Shown here piece by piece: positions 10,964 through 20,991 of a DNA stretch of 64,000 nt (position 1 is the first letter of the stretch; the number at the start of each line of letters is the position of its first letter). This DNA is from Orychophragmus violaceus (lineage: Eukaryota > Streptophyta > Magnoliopsida > Brassicales > Brassicaceae): the NCBI GenBank assembly GCA_030180135.1, contig CM058238.1:89164619-89228618 (forward strand). Reading direction: 5' to 3'. The translations under genes were made by a program, and so were the position numbers. The notes below the pieces were generated by a model. That model saw only the letters and a program-made list of their open reading frames with translations. It had not been told where the DNA came from and did not search any database.

Positions 10964-11463
10964 TAGGTCTGGGCGTCGGGTTCGGCTTGGGTTTTTGGGT
11001 CTAGACATATAAGACCCATTCAGGTAATTTATAATTTCGGTTCGGTTTCGGTTCGGGTTCGGATACTCGAAAAATTATAAAACAAAAATAAAAATTGATT
11101 AATTTAAACAAAAATTTGTTAAATTTAGACAAATATAACTAGAAATTTCATATATTTCATTTATTTTGGGTATTTTAGCTATTTTGGTTTAAAACTAACC
11201 AATATATTTGAGTTTGTAATTATAATTTTGTATAATTATGTTATATTAAATCTAAATATAACTAATATTTTAGATATATAATTGTTGTTTGGATATTTCG
11301 GGTACCCATTTGGTTCTCGGTTCGGGTCGGTTTCGATTCCGATTTTTTGGATATAGAGGTTTAGGACCCATTCGGGTATTTTGCCGGTTCGAATTCGGAT
11401 CTGATTCCTCTTTTTCGGTTCGGTTCAGTTCGGTATTTTGGTTCTGAGCTTTTGCCCAAGCTT
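10964..11463. mobile_element. Non-autonomous hAT-type element (about 500 bp)
   Basis: The direct repeat ACACTAGA(C) flanks the element at 10955-10963 and 11464-11472, fitting the 8-bp TSD of hAT elements plus one chance base. Ends are imperfect inverted repeats, TAGGTCTGGGCG at left and AAGCTTGGGCAA read inward from the right. The sub-termini are dense in GGTTCGG/TTCGGTTCGG words on both sides of an AT-rich core, a common layout in Brassicaceae hAT-like MITEs. No coding sequence. Confidence 0.75.
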
Positions 11464-11776
11464 ACACTAGACGATAGACCGCAAGTTTGGTTCAGATCAA
11501 GGAACCCTCCATGATCACACTTTTGATTCTTTCCTTATCATTCATTACTTCATTGTCTAAGAGTAGGATTTTCATTATTTACAAAGCTATGTCTAAACAA
11601 TAACCATTTGATGTAAAAATGATTTGATTGAATAAATTTGACATTCACTAAAAAAAAACATTTTCTGTGGAAAAAAAGATATCAAGATTGAAACTAAAGT
11701 CAAAATTAGTCATATTCGAAAAATATAAATATAAATTTATTTCAATGCTTACCATTTGCTTTAACTCACTTTGGTG

Positions 11777-11800
11777 TTGACAAAAAAAAAAAAAAAAAAA
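11777..11800 (+). mobile_element. Tiny poly(A) insertion with a 12-bp TSD
   Basis: TTGAC plus 19 A (24 bp) sits between two copies of CTCACTTTGGTG (11765-11776 and 11801-11812). This is the footprint of target-primed reverse transcription by LINE machinery in which only the poly(A) tail and a few upstream bases were inserted. Confidence 0.75.
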
Positions 11801-11858
11801 CTCACTTTGGTGGGATTTTCACTTTAATATCAAGACTAACCGAGTAAGGGCTTTGTAA

Positions 11859-12098
11859 ATGAGAAATCATCCTTCATTACCCTACAACCTCCTTCCTTCA
11901 TTTTCTTCATCTTATTCATCACATTTTTACCTTCACCACGTTCCATCATCTTTACCTTTTGAAGTTCCATTAATCTCCTCACGATCTTGCTACCTCTCCT
12001 CTCACCACCACCCCATCGTCCCCCGTATACGCCTTAAGCACCACATAAATATCTTGGTGGAAATAAAATCGTTCTCATCTGTTGCTCGGCATATAATG
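11859..12098 (+). pseudogene. Left part of an unidentified open frame split by two transposons
   Basis: An ATG at 11859 opens 80 codons that end exactly at the ATG target duplication of the CACTA element. The same frame resumes after it at 15690-15749 (20 codons), reaches the Tat element's ATAGT duplication, and resumes at 40903-40971 (22 codons and a TAA). The predicted 122-residue product is Ser/His/Leu-rich and I do not recognise it. Frame conservation across two insertions could be chance for so short a frame. The upstream region is AT-rich with no clear promoter. Confidence 0.35.
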
Positions 12099-12112
12099 CA
12101 CTACAAGAAAAC

Positions 12113-12440
12113 AGGATATTAGCGACTGCGGTTTTAGTCGCTAATCAGTCGCAGAACAAGACTCTGCGACTGATTAGCGACTAAAATAAGCAGTCGCTAA
12201 ACAGTGCGTCGCTAAATATTTGAGTCGCAAAACAGTCGCTAAATAGCGACTAATTGGCGACTACAAAATAGACGTCGCAGTTTAGTCGCCAATTAGTCGC
12301 TAAATTTAGCGACCAATATGCGACCAAGTTGCGACTTGTTGTTTTTAGTATCTAATCAGTCGCTAAATTAGCGACTAATATAGCGACTAAGTAGCGACTG
12401 ATATGTGATTATTTTAGCGACTAATTAGCGACTAATAATA
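12113..12440. repeat. Left sub-terminal repeats of the CACTA element
   Basis: More than 20 copies of GCGACT or its complement AGTCGC occur in about 320 bp, often as TAGCGACTAA or AGTCGCTAAA. In En/Spm-type elements such repeats bind the TNPA-like protein that brings the ends together. Confidence 0.85.
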
Positions 12441-12713
12441 ATAATAAATAATAATATTAATTTTATATTTACTAATTAGATAATAATAATTAAAATGCAA
12501 AAAAAAATTATCATCAAATATTAAATGTTTTTTATTTATAAACAAAATACAAAAAACAAATACAAAAATACAAAAACAAAAGAAATACAGAAAAAATACA
12601 CAAACATATGTACATGAAAAATACAAATACAGGTAATATATGTATACATGTATACATACATATATACATAAGCAGAGTCTTCATCCGGTGGGCTGGCCCT
12701 CCGTCTTCAAACC

Positions 12714-13022
12714 GTGTCTCCGGTGGCTAAGAACGACGGCGAAGATGAAGACTCCGGTGACGGATCTGCGGGAGAGGAGTTGTCTCCGCCACATACCCGA
12801 TCTCGCTCCGCCACAGACCCGAAGCCTCTTCAACCGTTCTCCTCTTCTTCGCCCGGATCTTTGATAGCCTCGTCATCTTCGATAGCCTCGCCGGATTTTC
12901 GTCTTCAACACCAGCCCCATCGCCGGCTCTCGTGGAGATTACGCCTGATGGAGAAGAGCTCTCGTGGAGATTGCTCGTCTTCGTCTTCTACGGCGTCTGT
13001 ACCGGCGAGGCTGTATTCGTGA
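12714..13022 (+). CDS. Unidentified 102-codon frame inside the CACTA element
   Basis: The frame lies in a patch (about 12690-13040) much richer in G/C than the AT-rich element around it, which suggests a captured host exon fragment. The product would be Ser/Pro/Arg-rich (SPVAKNDGEDEDSGDGSAGE at the start). The GTG/CTG start context is weak and there is no upstream ATG, so translation is doubtful. I do not recognise a domain. Confidence 0.3.
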   Translation: MSPVAKNDGEDEDSGDGSAGEELSPPHTRSRSATDPKPLQPFSSSSPGSLIASSSSIASPDFRLQHQPHRRLSWRLRLMEKSSRGDCSSSSSTASVPARLYS

Positions 13023-13999
13023 ATCAGTGGCATCGAGAACCCAAGATTCAAGTTCGTGAATAAGATGTGAGGCTGTGTTCGTGAATCAATTAGGTCACGA
13101 TGGGAGGCTGTTTTAGATCTGCAATTTTTGTATCTAATACAAAAAAAAAAGTGTGAAGGAGGCTGTGTTAGTGAACGAGATGGGAGACTTGTAAATTAAT
13201 TAGGTCAAATAAGATCAATGGTCAAGATTGAATTGTGGCAGATCTAACGGTTATAAATGTAATCCGCGTATCAGCTTAAAATCAATCTGAACCGTTGATA
13301 TATTTTAATCAACGGTCCAAAATGGTGATCCATGTCATTGGTTTCTAACCAATAGGAATTTTTAAGGTATAATTAATATATTATAATAAAAAATCATTTA
13401 AAATTAGATAAATGGTTAAAATAATTTTCTAACAATTTTAAAATTTTAAAATGTAAGAGATTAAACTTTTAAAAATGATATATGTTATAAATGATTAAAA
13501 ATCATAAAATAAGTATATATAACTAAAAATTATTAAATTTGATTTTAATTTTGTTTGCATTAGTTTTATTTATTTTCAAAATTTTAAATTTTATTTTGAT
13601 TATATATAATAATTAAATTTTCTTTTATAGTTTTAAATTTATTTGAAATTATATTTATTAGAGTTTTGTTTATTCTTCAGAGTTTTAGGGTTTTTTAGGG
13701 TTTAAGGTTTTATGTATTAGTTTTTTATATTAGTTTTATGTATTATAGAAATTAATACTATTATGATTAGTTTATAATTATATTCGTTTGTTTTATATTC
13801 ATAAATTCATATGTCATTAAAACTCTTAAGTCCAAGGAGGTTGTTTACATATGAATCATCTAATTTGGATTTTTAGTCAAAATTTAGGATATGATTCTTA
13901 TACTTAGTCAAAATAATTGAATTAAAAAAATTGTATAAGTGTTAAATTTTAAGTTTGAAAATGTTATAGTAATTTAAATTTTGTTAACTATAATTTTAT

Positions 14000-14366
14000 G
14001 AGAAAAGTCATAAAATAGCACAAAAAACATACCTTATCATAAATATAGCACCAAGAAAAATAATTCACATTTTTAGCATTATTTTAATTACAAAGACTTT
14101 TATAGCATTATATAATTTAGGGTTTAGGGTTAATTATTTAAGATTTAGGGTTTATTATTTAGGGTTTAGAGTTTAGTATTTAGGGTTTAGGGTTTATTAT
14201 TCAATGTTAGGGTTTAGTATTTAGGGTTTAGGATTTAGTATTTAAGATTTAGGGTTAGGGCTAATTTAGTGACAAAACATGTTTTTGTGTTATTTTTATG
14301 ATTTTTCTTCCTTGGTGCTATATTTTTGACAAGTCATGTTTTTTGTGCTATTAATGCGATTTGCCC
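14000..14366. mobile_element. Mutator-type MITE (367 bp) nested in the CACTA element
   Basis: The 9-bp duplication TAATTTTAT flanks it at 13991-13999 and 14367-14375, the size made by Mutator-like transposases. Inverted repeats extend about 60 bp: the left end GAGAAAAGTCATAAAATAGC matches GGGCAAATCGCATTAATAGC read inward from the right, both continuing ACAAAAAACAT and then AATATAGCACCAAG. The middle (14110-14270) consists of degenerate TTTAGGG repeats. Confidence 0.9.
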
Positions 14367-14394
14367 TAATTTTATTTATACTTAATAGTTTTGG

Positions 14395-15255
14395 GGTATG
14401 TTTAGGGTTTAGGGTTTAGGGTTAGAGTTTGGATATGGTAATTGATATTTTATTTATTAGATTTTGTTTATAATTTAGAGTTTAGGGTTTATTTAAGATT
14501 TAGGGTATAGAGTTTGAAGGGTAATGTTTAATGTTTTAAATGTTGTACTTAATTTTATATGTTATATAGTAATTGGGTTTTATTTATTAAAATTTGTTTA
14601 TAATTTAGAGTTTTAGGTTTATTTAGGGTTTAGGGTTTAGGGTTTGAAGGGTAATGTTTAAGATTTTTTGTGTTGTACTTAATTTATATGTTGTACTTAA
14701 TTTATACAATTGGGGTATTGGATTTGAAAATAATAGTTTTATTTATATATAATTAAATGTTTGTATTTTGATTTTATAGTTTATGATTAAGAGTTTAAAG
14801 TTTAGAGTTTGAGGTTTTAGGATACATTTAGGGTTTAGAGTTTAGGTTTTGGGGGTTAGGGTTTAGGATTTAGGGTTTAGGGTTTGTGTTTAGGGGTTAG
14901 GGTTTAGGTTTTGGGGGTTAGGGTTAAGGGTTTGTGTTTAGGGGTTAGGTTTAGAGTTTGGGGTTTAGGGTTTAGGGTTTAGAGTTTAGGGGTTATTTGG
15001 GGTTTTTTTATGTATATATAATAAATTTTTAGATTTTGATTTTATAGATTATGAAAGAGTTAGAGTTTTAGGGTTTAGGGTTTTACGTATGAGTTAGGGT
15101 TTTAGGGTTTAGGGTTTTGTGTATGAGTTAGGGTTTTAGGGTTTAGGGTTTTTTATATTTTGATTTTATAGTTTATGAAAGATTTATAATATTTATATGT
15201 TGTAGTAATTGAAATGTTATTAATTATAGTTTTGGGGTTTATTTAGGGTTTATGG
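14395..15255. repeat. Degenerate telomere-like (TTTAGGG) repeats in the CACTA element
   Basis: TTTAGGG and near variants (GTTTAGG, TTTAGAG, GGGGTTAGG) recur dozens of times, all in the same strand orientation as the similar tract inside the nested MITE. The array is too irregular and too internal to be a chromosome end. Many copies contain the telo-box core (AAACCCTA on the other strand). Confidence 0.8.
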
Positions 15256-15670
15256 TTTTGAAAGGCGACTGAATAGCGACTGAATGGAGACTGAATAGCG
15301 ACTGTTATGCGACCACCATTTAGCGACTTATTAATAGTCGCATATTAGTCGCTAAATAGCGACTGTTATGTGACTGAATAATTTGGTCGCTAAATAGCGA
15401 CTGATGTGCGACTAATATTATTGGGTCACTAAATAGTCGCGGAGTAGTCGCTAAATAGCGACTGTTATGCGACCACCATTTAGCGACTTGTTAATAGTCG
15501 CATATCAGTCGCTATTTAGCGACTGTTATGCGACTGAATAATTTGGTCGCTAAATAGCGACTGATGTGCGACTAATATGTTTTGGTCGCTAAATAGTCGC
15601 AGAATAGTCGCCGTTTAGTCGCTAAATTTAGCGACTACGAAATCAGTCGCTAAAAGCAGTCGCTAATATC
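15255..15670. repeat. Right sub-terminal repeats of the CACTA element
   Basis: Repeated TAGCGACTGTTATGCGAC-type words are arranged as two roughly 190-bp direct copies (about 15290-15450 and 15450-15620), with AGTCGCTAAA at the outer edge. They mirror the left sub-terminal region. Confidence 0.85.
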
Positions 15671-15749
15671 ATGTTTTCTTGTAGTGATGGCTACGCTACA
15701 AGTGGGACACCATTTACTATACTTTCTATACGAATTCCATCCGCATAGT

Positions 15750-16289
15750 TGTAAGATCGTAACTCGGTCTATCCAAAGATAGCAAAAGTTTTAGGTTTGA
15801 ATTTAGGGATTCTAAAAGAAGAATTGGTGAACACGATGAGAATTGGGAAATTAGGGTTTATAAGCCGGTTTTCCGAGATGGAAGCCGGTAAAAGAGAGTT
15901 CTAAAGTCGCCGGAGAGATTTTAGGTTAAATTCGCTCTAAAGTTTTTCTGGCTCTAAGATAATAGGAAAAGCTTATTCTTTATTGAATATAGGGGTTCCC
16001 TTATATAGGGTTACAAGTCGGTTTATATGAAAAAGAAAAATAAGAGATAATTACGAATATTTTCTAATAACTCGGCTTCGCCTTGATACGGAATATTTCC
16101 TTCTACCGACTTTCTTGTGCGGCGCCTTTGAACCAGACACCTTCCAAACCCTAATGTGAGAGCCGGCTATCCCAAGTCCGGTTTAACCTAAGTTTTACCG
16201 CCTTGGGCTTTATTTCCGACTTCCCACTTTGGGCCGATCTAAACTCATGAATAGGCCTTCTTTGGAAAGTGCTAATCTTGACTCCAACA
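15750..16289 (-). repeat. 3' LTR of the large Tat element
   Basis: The LTR is 540 bp, TGTAAGATCG...ACTCCAACA on plus. Its mate is 40357-40897. A TATA box (TATATAA on the minus strand) lies at 16001-16007. A G-rich polypurine tract (complement of the C run at about 16295-16304) adjoins it, as expected upstream of a minus-strand 3' LTR. Confidence 0.92.
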
Positions 16290-16593
16290 ATAAGCCCCCC
16301 CCCCACTGTGGCGACTTGAATTCAAGTCGGCATTACGAGAAGTTAACTTGGTTTAAGAGATGATTTTTGTAGGCCCAATGTTTGTTGCCCCGCGAACTAT
16401 ATTTTTCTTTAGGCCCACATTCTTTTCGGGCTGTTCTGTCCTGGCTTGGTACGGAGAATATTAACGGACCGGTTCAGGTATGTTGGTGATTCGGCGAAAC
16501 CGGAATTGATTTTTGGTTTAATCACCGGATAGGTATGAAACACGAATCGTTGCCTCGGTAGTGATGTGCCTCGATTTGTGCGCCATCATTTTT

Positions 16594-16602
16594 ACTATAA
16601 GT
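16594..16602 (+). promoter_or_regulatory. TATA-like box of the antisense gene
   Basis: ACTATAAGT on the plus strand lies about 55-60 bases before a GT-AG 5'UTR intron (16657-16782, donor GGAAG/GTAATC, acceptor CAACCAG) and 190 bases before the ATG at 16785. A CT-rich leader follows at 16604-16645, as in many plant 5'UTRs. Confidence 0.45.
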
Positions 16603-16784
16603 AGCTCTCTCTCGCTTCTTACTCTCTCATTTCGCTCAAGAGAAGAAGTTTGGAAGGTAATCCTCTCTCTCTCGATATTTATTTTCCGGTTATCGCTTCG
16701 CCGTTGCTCCGTTTTAGGTTCTATAGCTTTTTAGATCGAATCATTGTTTTTCTCTTGCGTTCTTCACTTGTTCTTCAACCAGTC

Positions 16785-18437
16785 ATGTCTTTGATCCGTT
16801 GTTCAACGAGTAAAGACAAAGAAGTGGTTTCCGTCTCGTCTGCGGAAAATTCTCCAAGTCGCCAGTCCATTCCCTCTGCTCCCTCGTCTTCGGGTACTTC
16901 ATCCGACTTGAGAAATCATCCTGCTCATTTTGCAATTGAAGAGCTCCGACGTCGTCGCGAGGCATCTCGTCAGACCGATGCTGCTGAGAGTTATGGTCGG
17001 GAAGATTTGATCATACCTCGGCTACGGGATTCTGATGATAATGAAGACGACACCGTCGTTGGTCAAGACGGTTCTGGAGATGACATTCCGCCCGCGTTGC
17101 CAGTTGATCCTTACGAGATTTTTAGTAACGTCGTCGGGACCAAATCGAACGCGACTTCGGTGAGATCTATGCTTCGAGACTGCGGAGCGGATCCGAGGAT
17201 CAAAGTCATCATCCCTTTCCTACTTGACCGTCCCTGGAGCCCTCCTCCGGGATATATGACTCTTTATGAGTCGTACTTCATCAATACCGATACTGGGGGC
17301 AGTCGTTGTTGGTTTCCCCTACCTGACTTGTTGATCTCGTACTGTCATCGTCGCGAAATTGCCATCTCCCAACTCTCGGCCGTCGCGGTTCGCCATATGG
17401 TCGGTCTTCTAGTGTTGGGGGCTGAAGCCGGTATTACAATAACTGCACAGATTTCGAGGAGATGATGTCGGTCAACCGCATGAAAGCCACCAATCAAGGG
17501 TGTTTCGCAGTTAGGTTCAAGAGTGGCAACCGCGTTCTGACAGATGCGCCTAACAAGATCAATAATTGGCAACGATCCTACTTCTTTGTTGAATTGTCCC
17601 CATTAGTCGTTCCTGACGAACATAAGGAACTCATCAGGACGTCTTGGAATACGGATTATGGTAGATGTCGTTCCAAATTTGCTATCTTTCGAACATGACA
17701 ATTTACTTAATTCCTTTTTGTCTTTGCAGTGCAACTTCCTTTCTTGAAGCCGTATCCCGACAATTATTTTCCTATCCTCGAGCAGATTCAAGCTCTCGGT
17801 TTACGCAAGTGGTCAGATCTTACTCGCGAGCGTATCAACAAGTTCCTCCCGCGAATCTCTGAAGGTTCGTATACCGTCTTTACAGTATCCTTTTCCTTGT
17901 TTCATTCTAATTTTTCGTCCGTCAATGCAGTCAAGTGGGATACTAAGACGAAAGTTACCCCTAAAGAACTCGTCAAGCCAAGGAGGATGGGTAAAGTTAA
18001 GAGAATCGACTCCGTGGACTATTCCAAGGAGATTTCATCAAAACCTCCTTCTTCCTCCAAGTCGTCAAAAGATAAGGATAAGGCTCCTCCTTCTCAAGGC
18101 GGCAGTCATTCTGATGTCGGTGCGAAGTCGACTGCCCCAGTGGTGAATCCTTCCAATCTTCCGCCTAAGGTTCCATCAAGGAAAAGGCCTGCTGATGACA
18201 AGTCGGTCCAAGATAAACCATCAAAGGTGTCCAAGACGAGCAAGCCGGTCGAGGATGCTTCTACCGAGATAGCGGCCGTTAGTGAGCCCGCTAAACAAAA
18301 GGATCCGTGGAAACGTTTCTATAAATTCAAGGGGACTGTCCCCGATTTGTCTGGCAGTTCAAAGCCCTTTGAGTCTAACAAGGAGATTGTCCTGGTGCGA
18401 CCGAGGCGTGAAGTGAAGGAGGGAGAAGTGCGCCCTT
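16785..18437 (+). pseudogene. Antisense 'putative gypsy type transposon' (PF04195-like) gene, 5' part
   Basis: Read on plus, opposite to gag-pol, this frame begins at ATG 16785 (MSLIRCSTSKDKE), after a 5'UTR intron. An acidic, Ser-rich N-terminus leads into a conserved block with GYMTLYESYF, WFPLPDLLISYCHRR and HMVGLLVLG, then NRMK and SYFFVEL blocks. These resemble the protein family often carried antisense in the 3' region of Tat elements such as Grande; its function is unknown to me. Introns with good borders are 17661-17729 and 17865-17930, both phase-consistent. A frameshift near 17440-17460 breaks the frame between ITITA and DFEEMM. A Lys/Ser/Pro-rich segment follows, and the Athila-like element interrupts it at CCCTT (18433-18437). 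Confidence 0.75.
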
Positions 18438-19631
18438 TGATAGGTGTCAGGTTTTAATCCTATATCTAACTGCAAGTGCACAGTTCAGTAGTTGTAGTAT
18501 ATAGGTATCGAATCCACAGGGACTCCGGTATTCAATAGCTCAAGAACAGGAAATTAAACTAGGAAGAAAGCAATGTGATTGAATTAAAAGCAATGCGAGA
18601 AAGTAAACAGAAAGAAGAGATTGTTGGTTGTGAAAACAAGTTATTAAGAGCGCTAAGTCTAGGGCGTTCTCAGGAAATCAGACAAGCAGACAGTTCATTC
18701 AGCAAGGATCTAATTAAGCACAGTTCTAGAACTCAAAACACAGATATAGAATTAACCAAATTCCTTTGTGATAATTATCTAAGTCTAAGTGCAGCAAACC
18801 AAACTTTCGTTTGCGAGAACTAACAGATTAAACTAGCATTAATTCCAAGTTTGATATGTTCACAATTATCCTAAACCAAACTTTCGTTTGCGAGAAGTTT
18901 AATTGCTCAACCTAATTAGTTCAGATTCCTAAACCACACTTCCGTGTCGTATTTAGCAACCTAAGATCTAGATTCTAATTGATCAGGTTAGAACTAGCTT
19001 TAAGCACAATTAGATTGAAGAACAGATATAGTTATGAATCCTTAACTGAATTAAACAAGTCTAGCAAGTCATGAAATCCTATGTGAGAAACCCTAAACCT
19101 AACAAGGAATCTACTCAGACATAGATAATGAAAACATAATCATATGAAGAATAAATTGCATAGAAGATAAAGAATAAAAGGGGTTCGAAATCTTCTCCAA
19201 ATACAGATGAAGTAAAGGTTCAGATCAGCCCCAAAAGCTCTAAAAATCCTCTGCTCTTAATTATGAAAGCGTATGTAAATAAAACACCAAAAACTTAATT
19301 ATATAGGTCTAATCTCGGCCAGGGGCTTCTTTGTAAATATCAGGAACTTCTGGATCAGAATGCAATATCTTGACTCTTCATAAACCGCCGAGTTTCGGCC
19401 CATCTCGCTGGTGCAACGATCGGTGCTAGAGTGCATCGATCGACGCATTTCTCTGTTTCGGACAGTGAACTCTATCTCTCTGCCAAACACTCCAAAAATC
19501 TCCAAAAAGTGTCATAATCACCAAATATGCTCCAAACCTGATTATACCTGTAAAAGACTCTAAAAGAACACAAAAGACACTAAAACACACTTATATCATG
19601 GTCTAAAACTAGTAAAAACCATGATATATCA
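18438..19631 (-). repeat. 3' LTR of the Athila-like element
   Basis: TGATAGGTGTCAGG...CATGATATATCA; its mate is 23893-25086. A TATA candidate (TATATAA on minus) lies at 19299-19305. A CGATCG palindrome pair lies at 19413-19446. The repeated words ACCAAACTTTCGTTTGCGAG occur twice (about 18800 and 18875). Confidence 0.95.
19413..19446. repeat. CGATCG palindrome pair
   Basis: GCAACGATCGGTGC (19413-19426) and GCATCGATCGACGC (19433-19446) have centres 20 bp apart. They lie upstream of the TATA candidate in the element's own orientation. Confidence 0.85.
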
Positions 19632-20991
19632 ACTCCCCCATACTTAGCCTTTGCTTGCCCTCAAGCAAAACAGAGAACTAAAGCTTGGTGAAAAGGTTTG
19701 AAAACTCTTCAGAAACTCATTTCATCCTAGAAGCTACAATACTCAGATTCCCCTTAGTAAACCACTGAAAGAATCAATCACAGGATATCAAGACCAACAT
19801 GTACTTCCCCCACACTTAGCAACTGTCCTAAGTAAACTCCACAATCACATTCAAGCATTCAAATTCTCCCTACTGACTTCTGCAAGTATTTAAGTGCGGT
19901 CTCACCTAAGGAGTATCGATCAAAGGGCACATGGATTCTTACCTTATCAGCTCTAGACCACCATACTATCTTTCTCTAGTCCCTTTCTTCTCTTTTCCTT
20001 CCTTAACAACTGATTTTTCTCACATTGGGTATCATTTTATTTTTTTATCAGTGTTCTTCCCGTTATGGGGTGTACTTTGGACACATTCCATGGATGCATA
20101 AAGGATAATAGTGTTTGCTACTATTCTCATGACCACTTCGGAGTTACTAACTCATCCTCAGTTTATTATTATTATTATTTTTACTTTATAGAAGGGGAGA
20201 AGGGAACTAAATAGGATAGGTTGACAGGCTGTGTCAGAACTAACAAGGGAATCCGACACAGAGTATACCAAGCCCTTAGGTGAGAAATCTAAGTCAGTAT
20301 TAAGTTGAAGTCAGTAAAAGATCCTCTGATACCTGAAGTGATGTGGGTGTTCCCAATAGGTTGATCCGTGTCTGGGTTTTCTAATAGTCAGAGATAGATC
20401 CTGCAACTTCATCCCAATGGTTAGTTAAGTTCCTGCAAGTCTTGTAAATCTTCTCAGAAAATCATAGTTTCTTACTTAAACAATTTTGACTCAATAAAAC
20501 AAAAAAATTTGAAAAATGGATTGACTCTTAAGAAAACAAAAAGATAAACGTCAGTAGCACCTCCCCCACACTTAAGACACACTGTCCCCAGTAGTGTCAA
20601 GCGAAGGATCGGTAAAAAGAAAATAAAAATTGTTAAAGTTCTGTTGAGTTCTGTCGGGTTTACCTCTGTCGCTCAGGCATCGATCGTTGCACTAAGTGCA
20701 TCGACCGTTACTTGGCGATTTTCGTGTATGGTCGATCGTTGCTCAGGACCGCAACGATCGCTGCAATGCGATTCCAATCGTGTTGTGACGATCGACACAG
20801 AAGTGCGTCGATCGACGCACTGCGAATTTATCCGAGACCTGCAACCATAAACTCACCAAAAACAAAAAAAAACGTAAAATCCTAACAAAAACACCAAAAA
20901 TCAAGTAGAAAAACACCAGTACCTAATGGTGGGTTGCCTCCCACCCAGCGCTTGTTTAAGGTCAATAGCTTGACCGGACGGACAAGAATTT
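19632..20991 (-). other. Non-coding 3' interior of the Athila-like element
   Basis: No pol sequence is recognisable. The region has C-rich words (CTCCCCCATACTTAGCC near 19633 and CTCCCCCACACTTAAGAC near 20562) that are polypurine tracts on the minus strand, one next to the LTR and others internal (about 19806 and 20562). The CGATCG block lies at 20677-20818. It probably acts as the 3' untranslated region. Confidence 0.7.
20677..20818. repeat. Cluster of six CGATCG palindromes
   Basis: 14-bp sites lie at 20677, 20698, 20729, 20751, 20785 and 20805, with GCA/GTG-type arms around CGATCG (one is CGACCG). Centre-to-centre distances are 21, 31, 22, 34 and 20 bp. Confidence 0.85.

Larger units (their letters stand above)
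12099..15686. mobile_element. Non-autonomous CACTA (En/Spm) transposon, 3588 bp
   Basis: Perfect 15-bp terminal inverted repeats CACTACAAGAAAACA lie at 12099-12113 and 15672-15686. The 3-bp duplication ATG flanks them (12096-12098 and 15687-15689). Both sub-termini (about 12113-12440 and 15255-15670) are packed with AGTCGCT/AGCGACT words in both orientations, the arrangement that CACTA transposase-accessory proteins bind. The interior has no transposase frame, only a GC-richer 350-bp patch at 12690-13040, a nested MITE and telomere-like repeats, so it depends on a relative for movement. The perfect TIRs suggest it is not very old. Confidence 0.93.

Noticed and set aside
14395..15255. Chromosome end or interstitial telomere
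   Set aside because: The TTTAGGG repeats are very degenerate and lie inside a CACTA element with intact ends and a 3-bp duplication.
17865..17930. Continuous coding through this stretch
   Set aside because: The 66 bp have no stop and keep the frame, but they have GT...AG borders and a T-rich end, so I read them as an intron; retention stays possible.
20677..20818. CGATCG clusters as a CRISPR array
   Set aside because: The genome is a plant, spacers are short and the repeats are palindromes dispersed in transposons.
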